DNA of 64,000 bases, taken from NCBI RefSeq assembly GCF_024346995.1, contig NZ_AP024888.1:310001-374000 (forward strand). Reading direction: 5' to 3'. Position numbers and translations under genes: made by a program. A model generated the notes under the pieces. It had not been told where the DNA came from. It did no database searches and worked only from the letters and a program-made list of their open reading frames with translations. This document shows positions 37,292 through 45,411 of this stretch, in pieces (position 1 is the first letter of the stretch; each line of letters opens with the position of its first letter). This stretch comes from Vibrio palustris (lineage in GTDB: Bacteria > Pseudomonadota > Gammaproteobacteria > Enterobacterales > Vibrionaceae).

Positions 37292-37600
37292 TTAGTAGGA
37301 TTGCTTAGTTAAGCATGAACGGCACAGGCATAACTCGCTATTGGCGCTGCAGGGATCGCGTTCCTCTACTGACATACACCAGCAGGATTGTTGCCCAGCG
37401 GTGATGCCGCAGAAAGCCGATTTATGGCAAGCGGGGCAGGGATGCGTGTATCTCTTTCCACTGAGTTCATCCATGATGACTTGTCGTTCGCCGGGTGTGT
37501 AATTGCGCCAATCGAGTATCTCATCCATGGTGCGATGGCACCCAGTACATAAACCACCTTCATTTTTACATGCAGCGCGGCAAGGGGTCAAGATTGCCAA
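37292..37600 (-). CDS. Cys-rich protein: DUF1289 domain fused to a CWC domain
   Basis: 102 aa. Residues 6-45 are a DUF1289 domain (TPCRAACKNEGGLCTGCHRT, DEILDWRNYTPGERQVIM); residues 53-98 are the cysteine-rich CWC domain (CPACHKSAFC, QQSCWC, NSELCLCRSCL). In total 14 Cys, enough for several zinc sites or Fe-S clusters. The only in-frame starts are TTG codons (37600 or 37591); GGTGG lies 8 nt before 37600. Function is unknown for both domains. A Fur-box candidate lies in the upstream region, 167 bp away, nearer the divergent gene. Confidence 0.75.
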   Translation of the reverse strand: MAILTPCRAACKNEGGLCTGCHRTMDEILDWRNYTPGERQVIMDELSGKRYTHPCPACHKSAFCGITAGQQSCWCMSVEERDPCSANSELCLCRSCLTKQSY

Positions 37601-37766
37601 GATAGACGTCCACCATTGGTTTAGAGCTTAATGAAACACGATTACGTGTGATAACGAAGCGCATAACGCTTTGAATAGCGCGTATTTTAGCGTTATATAC
37701 AGAATAGTCAAAACTCAACATAAAACCCCTTGCAATGTACGGTAAAGACACTTATTATCAAACGCA

Positions 37767-37785
37767 AATGAGAATGATTTGTATT
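37767..37785. promoter_or_regulatory. Fur-box candidate
   Basis: AATGAGAATGATTTGTATT fits the 19-bp Fur consensus AATGAKAATNATTNTCATT at all but two positions. It lies 37 bp before the start of the rightward small membrane protein gene. Confidence 0.6.
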
Positions 37786-37821
37786 AATACTTTTGTGTTA
37801 GTACGGTAAATAGGTGAAATT

Positions 37822-38118
37822 ATGATGGGAATATTAGTGATAACAACAGTATTTATTATGGCATTAGGCCAACGCTTGCGTCTGCCTTTTGTATGGGCGC
37901 TAGGCACGGCGACTACGGTATTTGCGTTGTTTGTATTAAACCCCACTCATTCAATCGCCGTATTATTGGGGCTGTTTATTATGGCTCCGTTTCTGAGTCG
38001 TTTGAATATCTTCACCTGTGATCAGCGTATGTTTCCAAGTGTTGTTCTAGGGTTATGTGTGTTAAGTCTGTGGTTACCACTACCCGCTGTCAGCGGATTT
38101 GGCTTATTGATAGGCTAA
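37822..38118 (+). CDS. Small membrane protein, 98 aa, probably iron-regulated
   Basis: Not recognised. About four hydrophobic segments (2-17, 24-39, 43-60, 72-96) linked by short loops with Arg residues; ends in a Gly-rich hydrophobic tail. The start has AGGTGA 5 nt ahead of ATG-ATG. The overlapping regulatory signal is a Fur box, so expression should rise when iron is scarce. Located just upstream of the vct iron-uptake operon (with one gene between), which strengthens the idea of a role in iron handling. Confidence 0.65.
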   Translation: MMGILVITTVFIMALGQRLRLPFVWALGTATTVFALFVLNPTHSIAVLLGLFIMAPFLSRLNIFTCDQRMFPSVVLGLCVLSLWLPLPAVSGFGLLIG

Positions 38119-38225
38119 TCTTTCGCAAATATAGCAAACCTCTGCAATACTAAAAGTTAGCGTAGTATGAGGTGTGTAGACATGCTCGACTATTTTCGGT
38201 AACGAAACGATGTGTGGGGTGTGCT

Positions 38226-39008
38226 ATGTGCCGCTGGCTAGCCTATCAAGGTCATCCGATTTATCTTGATCAATTGATTTATGAACCTGAGTTTTCCCTT
38301 GTTCACCAAAGTTTAGAAGCACGAAAAGCGCCAACCCGTGTGAATGCCGACGGGTTCGGACTAGGCTGGTATACCAGTGATAGGGAGACGCCTGGCCAAT
38401 TTCACGAAGTTCTGCCCGCATGGAGTGATGAAAACCTACGCTCCTTAGCACATCATATTACGTCCCATCGATTTATGGCCCATGTCCGCGCCTCAACTGG
38501 CACACAAGTGTCGCGCGCGAACTGTCATCCTTTTATTCATCATCGCTGGATGTTTTTACATAACGGACAGATTGGTGAGTACGAATGTCTGCGTTGGGGG
38601 TTAGATCGCCTGTTGCCTGAATACCTATACGTACAGCGTAACGGAACCACAGACAGCGAGCTAATTTTTTTGCTTATGTTGTCGTATGGATTAGAAGACA
38701 CGCCACTCATGGCCATCCAAGAAACCATTCATCATATTGAACATTTGCGTAAAGAAAAGGGAATAAACACGCCCTTTAAAGCATCGATGTGTTTATCGGA
38801 TGGAGACAGTTTATGGGTCGTGCGTTATAGCAGCGATGGCCAACCTCCGACCGTGTTTATTTCTTATCAAGAGCAGGGAATGGTGTTAGCTTCAGAGCCG
38901 CTTGACGGTGTACATTCATGGGTTTTATTGCCTGCACAGTCCATTCATCACCTAAAATCCGGTGAACAAACTTTAACACCTTTAAGCTGTTGCCCAACCA
39001 TGTGTTAG
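38226..39008 (+). CDS. Class II glutamine amidotransferase (YafJ-like)
   Basis: 260 aa from ATG 38226, fixed because the next residue must be the N-terminal nucleophile Cys (MCRWLAY) exposed after Met removal; the frame is open 18 codons further up but that would bury the Cys. Ntn-hydrolase landmarks follow: ADGFGLGWY, MAHVRASTG, NCHPF, FLHNGQIG and NGTTDSELIF. The family releases ammonia from glutamine or a related amide; there is no synthase domain, and YafJ-type stand-alone members have no settled substrate. Monocistronic and ahead of vctP. Confidence 0.88.
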   Translation: MCRWLAYQGHPIYLDQLIYEPEFSLVHQSLEARKAPTRVNADGFGLGWYTSDRETPGQFHEVLPAWSDENLRSLAHHITSHRFMAHVRASTGTQVSRANCHPFIHHRWMFLHNGQIGEYECLRWGLDRLLPEYLYVQRNGTTDSELIFLLMLSYGLEDTPLMAIQETIHHIEHLRKEKGINTPFKASMCLSDGDSLWVVRYSSDGQPPTVFISYQEQGMVLASEPLDGVHSWVLLPAQSIHHLKSGEQTLTPLSCCPTMC

Positions 39009-39129
39009 CTATTGATATAAAACGTAGCTTTTATTTTCGCAAACTGCTGGTTATATGAGCAATTAACGTTTTTTTCTGTCAACTGAGGCTTGCTCTAGTC
39101 AGTGCGCGCGAGTATATTGGCATTTCTTA

Positions 39130-39148
39130 AATGAGAATCAATATCAAA
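39130..39148. promoter_or_regulatory. Fur-box candidate of the vct operon
   Basis: AATGAGAATCAATATCAAA matches the Fur consensus at 16 of 19 positions and lies 29 bp before vctP, over the expected promoter. Confidence 0.6.
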
Positions 39149-39176
39149 ATCTATTGCGTTTGGTGAAGGGGAAGTT

Positions 39177-40082
39177 ATGAAAATATCAGCTGGCTGCGCT
39201 TTGTTAGGCTTAGTGGCAGCGTTCAGTGTACAGGCAAGTACCGTGACAGTACCTCATAAATGGGGGGAAACAACCGTCGAACAAGCGCCAAAACGTGTTG
39301 TTGTGATTGGCTTTGGGGCGTTAGATGCAGTGACGAGTTTTGGCATTGACCCGGTTGCCGTATCAAAAACCGAGTTTATGCCGAAGTATTTAACCAAATA
39401 CAGTAGTGATCAATACATTGATGCCGGTTCGTTATTTGAACCCGATTTCGAAAAGATTTATAGCGCAAAACCGGATCTAATTATTATCGGCCCGCGTGCA
39501 GAAAAGTCTTACGATGAGCTCAAAAAAATTGCGCCGACATTTGTGTTTGGTGCGCGTTACAACACCGATTACTGGCAACGTACTCAACAAGAGTGGCATA
39601 AGCTAGGTAAAATCTTCGATGTTGAGCCAAAAGTCGATGCGGAAATTGCCCATTTAGATAAACAGTTTAAATCCGTTCATGACTACAACCAATCTCACCC
39701 GACCAATGCACTTGTTGTGATGGCATCTGGCGGCAATATCAGTACCTTTGGCACTTACTCGCGTTTTGCGACGATATTCAATGAATTCGATTTTAAAACG
39801 GCTGCAAGTGTTGAGAAGACAGGTCCGCATGGTGATTTGATTTCTTACGAATACATTCGTGATAAAAATCCAGATAACTTGTTCATTATTGACCGCGATA
39901 AGCTGGTTAATCCAAATGATAGCCACACGCATAAAAACTTTGAGAATAAGTTAGTGCAAGCGACGAAAGCGTATAAAGATGGCCATATGTACTATCTTGA
40001 TATTAATGCTTGGTATCTGTCTATCTCCGGCGTACGCGCGACAGAGCAAATGATCAACGATGTACAACAAGCGATAGAATAA
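39177..40082 (+). CDS. vctP: VctP, periplasmic ferric-siderophore binding protein
   Basis: 301 aa with a signal peptide (cleavage after SVQA near residue 20, no lipobox). Family 8 (FatB/CeuE-like) binding protein: VTVPHKWGETTVEQAPKRVV, GFGALDAVTSFGIDPVAVSK, PDLIIIGPRAEKSYDELKKI. It binds ferric siderophores (catecholates such as enterobactin or vibriobactin fragments in V. cholerae VctP) and passes them to VctDGC. First gene of a four-gene operon in the V. cholerae order P-D-G-C. GAAGGGGAAG precedes the ATG. Confidence 0.88.
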   Translation: MKISAGCALLGLVAAFSVQASTVTVPHKWGETTVEQAPKRVVVIGFGALDAVTSFGIDPVAVSKTEFMPKYLTKYSSDQYIDAGSLFEPDFEKIYSAKPDLIIIGPRAEKSYDELKKIAPTFVFGARYNTDYWQRTQQEWHKLGKIFDVEPKVDAEIAHLDKQFKSVHDYNQSHPTNALVVMASGGNISTFGTYSRFATIFNEFDFKTAASVEKTGPHGDLISYEYIRDKNPDNLFIIDRDKLVNPNDSHTHKNFENKLVQATKAYKDGHMYYLDINAWYLSISGVRATEQMINDVQQAIE

Positions 40083-40099
40083 CACTAATGTAGTCAATG

Positions 40100-40124
40100 G
40101 CCGCCAGCATTCTTTGCTGGCGGC
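40100..40124 (+). promoter_or_regulatory. Intercistronic hairpin vctP / vctD
   Basis: GCCGCCAGCA / TGCTGGCGGC, perfect 10-bp GC-rich stem, 5-nt loop, then TTTGTT. A partial terminator or 3' stabiliser that would raise VctP above the membrane subunits. Confidence 0.7.
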
Positions 40125-40143
40125 TTTGTTAGTTGAGGTTTAT

Positions 40144-41082
40144 GTGAAAAAGTTATTGTTTTTGCTCGTTATACTAAGCTTAGGTTCAATTTTTATCGGC
40201 GTGGGCAATATGTCCGTCAGTCGCTTATTTCAAGGGGATTCTTTGGCATGGGAGCTGTTATGGACCAGCCGAATCCCGCGTTTGCTCGCGGTTTTACTCT
40301 CTGGTGCTGGGCTTAGTATTGCTGGTCTTATTATGCAGCAGGTTAGTCAAAACCGGTTTGCAGCACCGTCAACTTCCGGGACTATTGAGTGCGCGATGCT
40401 AGGTTATGTCGTGAGCTTAGTGGTGTTTGGTGATGGCGATAACCTATGGGTTATTTTTGCATTTGCGATGGCGGGTACCCTTCTTTTTGTTCATTTTATC
40501 CATCGTATCCAGTTTAAAAATGCCATCTTTGTCCCTTTAATCGGGATTATTTTTGGTAACGTTGTGTCGTCAGCGGCTACCTTTCTTGCCTATCAATTTG
40601 ATGCAGTACAAAACCTGATGGGATGGACGGTGGCAAACTTTGCCAACATTCTTGAAGGCGATTACGAGCTTCTTTATATCGCCTTACCCATTTCCATTGT
40701 CGGGTATGCGTTTTCTAAACGTATTTCTGCAGTAGGGATGGGTAAAGAGTTCGCGATGAACTTAGGACTTAACTATCAGCATATTTTGATTATCGGTGTC
40801 TGTTTGGTGTCGATCATGTCTGCCAGTGTTGTGATGATTGTCGGACAGTTGCCATTTTTAGGGTTAATTATTCCGAACTTAGTCAGTGCATTTTACGGTG
40901 ACAACATGCGCAGAAATATTCCAATTTCCGCGCTATGGGGCGCGTTAACGGTGTTAATGTGTGATGTGGTTGGTCGGTTGATTATCTTCCCACATGAAAT
41001 GCCGATATCTATGATTATCAGTATCTTAGGGGGTAGTGTATTTGTGGTTATGATTCTACGAGGTCAACATCGTGCAGGATAA
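40144..41082 (+). CDS. vctD: VctD, FecCD-family siderophore ABC permease
   Basis: 312 aa starting at GTG 40144, which has GAGG 5 nt ahead (the frame extends upstream through the hairpin and is not credible there). Nine to ten membrane helices. Family blocks: RIPRLLAVLLSGAGLSIAGL, QQVSQNRFAAPSTSG, and VGQLPFLGLIIPNLV, the coupling region to the ATPase. Forms the channel with VctG. Ends 11 bp inside vctG, so translation is coupled. Confidence 0.9.
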   Translation: MKKLLFLLVILSLGSIFIGVGNMSVSRLFQGDSLAWELLWTSRIPRLLAVLLSGAGLSIAGLIMQQVSQNRFAAPSTSGTIECAMLGYVVSLVVFGDGDNLWVIFAFAMAGTLLFVHFIHRIQFKNAIFVPLIGIIFGNVVSSAATFLAYQFDAVQNLMGWTVANFANILEGDYELLYIALPISIVGYAFSKRISAVGMGKEFAMNLGLNYQHILIIGVCLVSIMSASVVMIVGQLPFLGLIIPNLVSAFYGDNMRRNIPISALWGALTVLMCDVVGRLIIFPHEMPISMIISILGGSVFVVMILRGQHRAG

Positions 41083-42022
41083 AACGAAGCTATGTCTTTT
41101 GGTGATCATTTCACTGGTATTTATTGGCCTGTTTTTAGGGATTGGTTTAAATGCGGATAACTATCAATACTTTTTATCGCGTCGTATTCCTAAAGTCTTA
41201 GCGATGATTTTAGCTGGAATGTGTATTGCGCAGTCATCGATAGCGTTTCAGACCATCACGAATAACCGCATTTTAACCCCCAGTATTATGGGGTTTGATT
41301 CTTTATATCTGCTTATTCAAGTATTGGTCGTCATCTTATTTGGTGGGGCCAGCTATTTTACGATGAATGCCTACGCTAACTTCGCGTTAAGTACGATCAT
41401 CATGGTGGGATTTTCAATTCTCTTATTTGGTTTTTACTTCCGAGGTGAAAAGCCCAATTTAATCGTCTTATTGCTTGTCGGTGTGGTTATAGGCGCGGTA
41501 TTTAGCAATATCTCATCGTTTTTTACCATGTTAATGAGCCCGAATGATTTTGCGTCTTTGCAAGCGGTGATGTTTGCGAGCTTCAATAACGTCAAAACCT
41601 CTCTGGTTTACTGGAGTGCACCATTACTGCTCTTGGTATCTTGGCTATTGTACCGTCATCATCGTTCGTTAGACGTGTTTTGGCTTGATCAAGATAATGC
41701 GACCAGCTTAGGTGTGGATGTCCCACGTATCACGCGCAATGTTTTACTATTGAGTGCCGTTATGATTTCAATCTCCACAGCAATAGTGGGGCCAATATTA
41801 TTTTTTGGTTTGTTGATTAGTAACCTCACTCGCGAATGGTTTCGCACCTTTCAGCACCGTATTTTGCTGTTGGCAAGCTCGGCGATGGCAGTGTGCGCTT
41901 TACTCAGTGGTCAATGGGTTGTTGAAAAGGTGTTTGCCTTTAATACCACACTGAGTGTGATTATTAATTTTATTGGTGGCATCTATTTTCTTTCATTGCT
42001 GCTACGTAACAAAGTGATGTAA
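41072..42022 (+). CDS. vctG: VctG, second FecCD-family permease
   Basis: 316 aa from a GTG overlapping the end of vctD. Same fold as VctD: RRIPKVLAMILAGMCIAQSS, NRILTPSIMGFDSLYLL, SLGVDVPRITRN and VGPILFFGLLISNLTRE. Nine to ten helices. Heterodimerises with VctD in the inner membrane. Two bases separate its stop from vctC. Confidence 0.9.
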   Translation: MQDKTKLCLLVIISLVFIGLFLGIGLNADNYQYFLSRRIPKVLAMILAGMCIAQSSIAFQTITNNRILTPSIMGFDSLYLLIQVLVVILFGGASYFTMNAYANFALSTIIMVGFSILLFGFYFRGEKPNLIVLLLVGVVIGAVFSNISSFFTMLMSPNDFASLQAVMFASFNNVKTSLVYWSAPLLLLVSWLLYRHHRSLDVFWLDQDNATSLGVDVPRITRNVLLLSAVMISISTAIVGPILFFGLLISNLTREWFRTFQHRILLLASSAMAVCALLSGQWVVEKVFAFNTTLSVIINFIGGIYFLSLLLRNKVM

Positions 42023-42024
42023 TT

Positions 42025-42783
42025 ATGATTTTTCTAGATAAACTAACAAAACGCTTTGGTCAGCAAACGGTAGTAAAGCAGGCAAGCGCAGAGTTTGAAA
42101 AGGGCAAGGTCACATCGATCATCGGACCCAATGGTGCGGGTAAAAGTACGGTACTGTCTATGGCAAGCCGTTTAATGACTCGTGATGAAGGTAAAGTGTG
42201 GATTGATAGCCAAGAGCTGGTGGATTGGGATACCAAGGCACTGGCAAAAAGATTGGCGGTATTACGTCAATCCAACTCAATTACGATGCGTTTTACCATC
42301 CGAGAGTTGGTTGAGTTTGGTCGTTTTCCTCACTCTCAAGGCAAACTCAACGCAGAAGATCAGCGTGTGATAGATCGCTCCATTGAGTATTTAGATTTAA
42401 ATGACATTCAACATAAATACCTAGATGCGTTGAGCGGTGGTCAGCGACAAATGGCCTTTATTGCTATGGTCATGGCGCAAGATACCGATTATGTTTTTCT
42501 TGATGAGCCATTAAATAATTTAGATATTAAGCACTCAATCAAAATAATGGCGACGATTCGTCGTTTAGCTCAAGAGCTAAACAAAGCGGTCGTTATTGTC
42601 ATTCACGATATTAACTTTGCTTCGTGTTACTCTGATTACATTATCGCGCTTAAGCAGGGAGAAGTTGTCGCGAGTGGCACGGTAGAGCAAGTCATTCAAG
42701 AGCAAGTTCTTAGCGATATCTATGAAACGCCATTTAATATCATTGAACATGATGGAAAGCGCATGTGTTTATATTATTCATGA
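42025..42783 (+). CDS. vctC: VctC, siderophore ABC transporter ATPase
   Basis: 252 aa. Walker A GPNGAGKST (about 33-41), Q-loop LRQSN, signature LSGGQRQMAF, Walker B DYVFLDEP and the switch His in VIVIHD. FepC/FhuC-like importer ATPase. Last gene of the vct operon, with a terminator 50 bp downstream. Confidence 0.92.
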   Translation: MIFLDKLTKRFGQQTVVKQASAEFEKGKVTSIIGPNGAGKSTVLSMASRLMTRDEGKVWIDSQELVDWDTKALAKRLAVLRQSNSITMRFTIRELVEFGRFPHSQGKLNAEDQRVIDRSIEYLDLNDIQHKYLDALSGGQRQMAFIAMVMAQDTDYVFLDEPLNNLDIKHSIKIMATIRRLAQELNKAVVIVIHDINFASCYSDYIIALKQGEVVASGTVEQVIQEQVLSDIYETPFNIIEHDGKRMCLYYS

Positions 42784-42831
42784 TTTCATTTTAGAGAATT
42801 TATATTGCAAAAATAAATGTGTAAACACAAT

Positions 42832-42868
42832 AAAAACGCCATCTCTTGATTGATATGGCGTTTTTTTA
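42832..42868 (+). terminator. Terminator of the vct operon
   Basis: AAAAACGCCAT / ATGGCGTTTTT stem with a 12-nt loop, T-tract of seven. Confidence 0.85.
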
Positions 42869-43062
42869 TACAAAAATACCGTGTAATCATTTATTTTATG
42901 GAGTAAATAAAAGATTGGCTTGTTAAAGATCAACAAAATAAACAGTAAATTGAGAGAGAATACTAAAACAAAGTTGAAAGATTCAAAAATTATTGAATAA
43001 TGGGACAACTAAATGGAGAAGCGCAAGCTTCAACCCCGACTCAGAATATAGGATATAGCGCC

Positions 43063-44259
43063 ATGTCGAATTCTTACGTGCTGGTTATCAACTCTGGTAG
43101 CTCATCGTTAAAGTTTGCGGTCATCGACCCTGATACGGGCGATGCGGTTATCAGCGGTCTTGGTGAATGTTTTGGCCTGCCGGAAGCAGAAATCAGCTGG
43201 AAGTATCACGGGGAAAAAACAGAGGAAGCGATTCCTGCTGGCGGTGATCATCACCAATATGCCTTCACACGTATTGTTAAGCTGTTAGATTCGTTGGAAC
43301 TGAGTGATAAGTTCGTGGCGGTTGGTCATCGCGTTGTAGCGGGTGGAGAGTCGTTTAAAGGTACGGTGCGTGTAACCGAAGACGTTGTCACTGAAATTGA
43401 AAACTTGGCGGAATTGGCGCCATTGCATAACAAAGCGAATGCTGATGGTATTCGTGCTGCGATGGAAGTATTCCCATCACTGCCACAGTTTGCGATTTTT
43501 GATACGGCATTTCATCAAACGATGCCAGCGAAAGCATTTATGTATGCATTACCGAGCAAGGTGTATGACGAATACAAAGTTCGCCGTTATGGTGCCCATG
43601 GTACTAGCCATTATTTTGTGAGCCGCGAAGCGGCGAAAGTACTGGGTAAGCCAGCGTTTGAGTGTAATTTGATTACCGTGCATTTAGGTAACGGCGCGTC
43701 TATTACCGCGGTGAAAAATGGCGAGAGTGTTGATACTAGTATGGGACTCACGCCCTTAGCTGGATTAGCAATGGGGACCCGTTGTGGTGATTTAGACCCA
43801 AGTGTGATTGAATTTCTTATTCGTAAAGGGTGGGATAACGATACGATTTTTAACACGTTGAATAAACAATCTGGGCTATTAGGTTTATCTGATAAAACCA
43901 GCGATATGCGCGGCCTAATTGAAGCATTAGAGCAAGGTGACAAAGCAGCACAATTAGCGTTTGATGTGTTCACATACCGTGTGGCGAAATACATCGGTTC
44001 TTATTTAGTGTCTGTGGGAGAAGGCTTGAATGCGATTGTCTTCACGGGCGGTATTGGTGAAAACTCATTACCCGTACGTAAAGCCGTATTGGACTACTTA
44101 AAAGTGTTCGGCTTTGTTGAAGATGAGCAGGCGAACGAAGCCGCGCGATTTGGACGTTCAGGTCAAATCGCTCAATCTGAGCTTCTAGGTGCGGTCGCGC
44201 TGGTGATTCCAACTAATGAAGAGTTGGTCATAGCACAAGATTGCGTAAATTTACTGTAA
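43063..44259 (+). CDS. ackA: Acetate kinase (second-chromosome paralogue)
   Basis: 398 aa from ATG 43063, where AckA homologues begin (VLVINSGSSSLKFAVID); an earlier in-frame ATG at 43000 would add an atypical 21-residue tail. AGGATAT precedes the chosen start. ASKHA-kinase motifs: the NSGSSSLK phosphate loop, GHRVVAGG, DTAFHQTMP (catalytic Asp), HLGNGAS, TGGIGEN. Converts acetyl phosphate and ADP to acetate and ATP, or the reverse. No pta gene is next to it, unlike the main ackA-pta pair, so this is an extra copy, as V. cholerae has on chromosome II beside vct. Confidence 0.94.
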   Translation: MSNSYVLVINSGSSSLKFAVIDPDTGDAVISGLGECFGLPEAEISWKYHGEKTEEAIPAGGDHHQYAFTRIVKLLDSLELSDKFVAVGHRVVAGGESFKGTVRVTEDVVTEIENLAELAPLHNKANADGIRAAMEVFPSLPQFAIFDTAFHQTMPAKAFMYALPSKVYDEYKVRRYGAHGTSHYFVSREAAKVLGKPAFECNLITVHLGNGASITAVKNGESVDTSMGLTPLAGLAMGTRCGDLDPSVIEFLIRKGWDNDTIFNTLNKQSGLLGLSDKTSDMRGLIEALEQGDKAAQLAFDVFTYRVAKYIGSYLVSVGEGLNAIVFTGGIGENSLPVRKAVLDYLKVFGFVEDEQANEAARFGRSGQIAQSELLGAVALVIPTNEELVIAQDCVNLL

Positions 44260-44280
44260 TTGCTCCACAACGACAGTAAT

Positions 44281-44321
44281 AACGCCGCCTGTTGAATGCG
44301 TTCAACAGGCGGCGTTTTTTT
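44281..44321. terminator. Terminator after ackA
   Basis: Perfect 16-bp stem AACGCCGCCTGTTGAA / TTCAACAGGCGGCGTT with a TGCG loop and long T-tract. Confidence 0.93.
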
Positions 44322-44387
44322 ATCTAGGCGATTAATTCGCCAAGTGTCGCTCACAAAGTTTCACTGTCACGGTGGCTTATGCCGGTA

Positions 44388-45071
44388 TTAGCGCAGATCG
44401 CCGCTTGAGAATGCAATAATTTGACTTATTTCCGTGAAACTGCGTCCTGATTGTGCCTGCCATTCATTAAACGCATCATTGGCAGCGTAGAGTGCTCGCT
44501 TAGTTTCTCTGCCACTATCTACGATATTGGTGGCACGTAAATAGGCTTCGACATCTTTAGTCATCAAAAAAGTATCAACGCCCATTTGTCTTAATGCATA
44601 GGGGCCTGTATTTCCACCAAGGCGTTTCCCGTGTTTTTTAAGATGTAACCATAAATCCACAATGCGCTCTTGTGGCCATTGCGCGACCCACTCACCGAAA
44701 GAGCCATGATCTAAGCGAATATCCAGCATCATTTGCGCGTTCGCGGGAATGGTCATCACTTTGGGCAAATAACGAATAATGCTGGGATCCTTGGCTTTTT
44801 CTTCCCATGCCTCTTCCGGTTGCATGAGTAGAGGCTCCAGACGAAATTGAAAAAAGAGCGCCTCAAAATTCGGCCATTTATCACGGACGATTTTCCATTG
44901 AATACCGCATTGGAATACCTTCATGGTGAACGCGGCCAGCCAACGATCATCAGGAATGGAAGCGATATCATCTTTTGAAAGAGGAGAGTGTAGCAAGGAT
45001 TCGAGGGCTTGTTTGCCTCCTTGACGTTGACAAGCTCTGTGATAGATATCTGAAAAGCGTTCTATAACCAT
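44388..45071 (-). CDS. tag: DNA-3-methyladenine glycosylase I family protein
   Basis: 227 aa helical DNA-glycosylase fold related to Tag. Characteristic features: RWLAAFTMKVFQCGIQWKIV (the helix carrying the base pocket, with Trp and Lys), FEALFFQFRLEPLL, and GGNTGPYALRQMGVDTFLMT in the helix-hairpin-helix-like region. Tag proteins remove 3-methyladenine from DNA. It is longer than E. coli Tag (187 aa) and the N-terminal zinc Cys is not obvious, so it belongs to the less studied side of the superfamily. Single gene; a Fur-like site lies 74 bp upstream. Confidence 0.75.
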   Translation of the reverse strand: MVIERFSDIYHRACQRQGGKQALESLLHSPLSKDDIASIPDDRWLAAFTMKVFQCGIQWKIVRDKWPNFEALFFQFRLEPLLMQPEEAWEEKAKDPSIIRYLPKVMTIPANAQMMLDIRLDHGSFGEWVAQWPQERIVDLWLHLKKHGKRLGGNTGPYALRQMGVDTFLMTKDVEAYLRATNIVDSGRETKRALYAANDAFNEWQAQSGRSFTEISQIIAFSSGDLR

Positions 45072-45411
45072 ATACTTGACTTACCCCTACTAATAAAACC
45101 AACAGCTTATCATATGTCACGTCTCTCGTATTGTGCTCAGAGCCACTCCATATCATTATCATTTCGCATAAACAACATGCAATACTTTATGAGTAACCTC
45201 ATGAAACTACTATAAAGAGCTAGAGTTTTTATTCTACTTGTAGGCTATCTTAAAGAAAAATTAAGCAGTTTGTTGCAGTGCAAAGTTTGTACTACTCAAC
45301 ATTAGCGGCTATTAATTAAACAATATGAAAATGTAATAAACAGATTTAGCTGTTTAAGTCAGGTAATCATTGAAGTGATAGCCCAGTTTATTAACTCTTT
45401 AAGGTCAAAAT
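45072..45411. other. Divergent promoter region, tag / chemoreceptor, with Fur-like site
   Basis: 340 bp, AT-rich. At 45145-45163 the minus strand reads AATGATAATGATATGGAGT, matching the Fur consensus at 15 of 19 positions with a perfect left half. No sigma-28 promoter is visible for the chemoreceptor. Confidence 0.35.
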
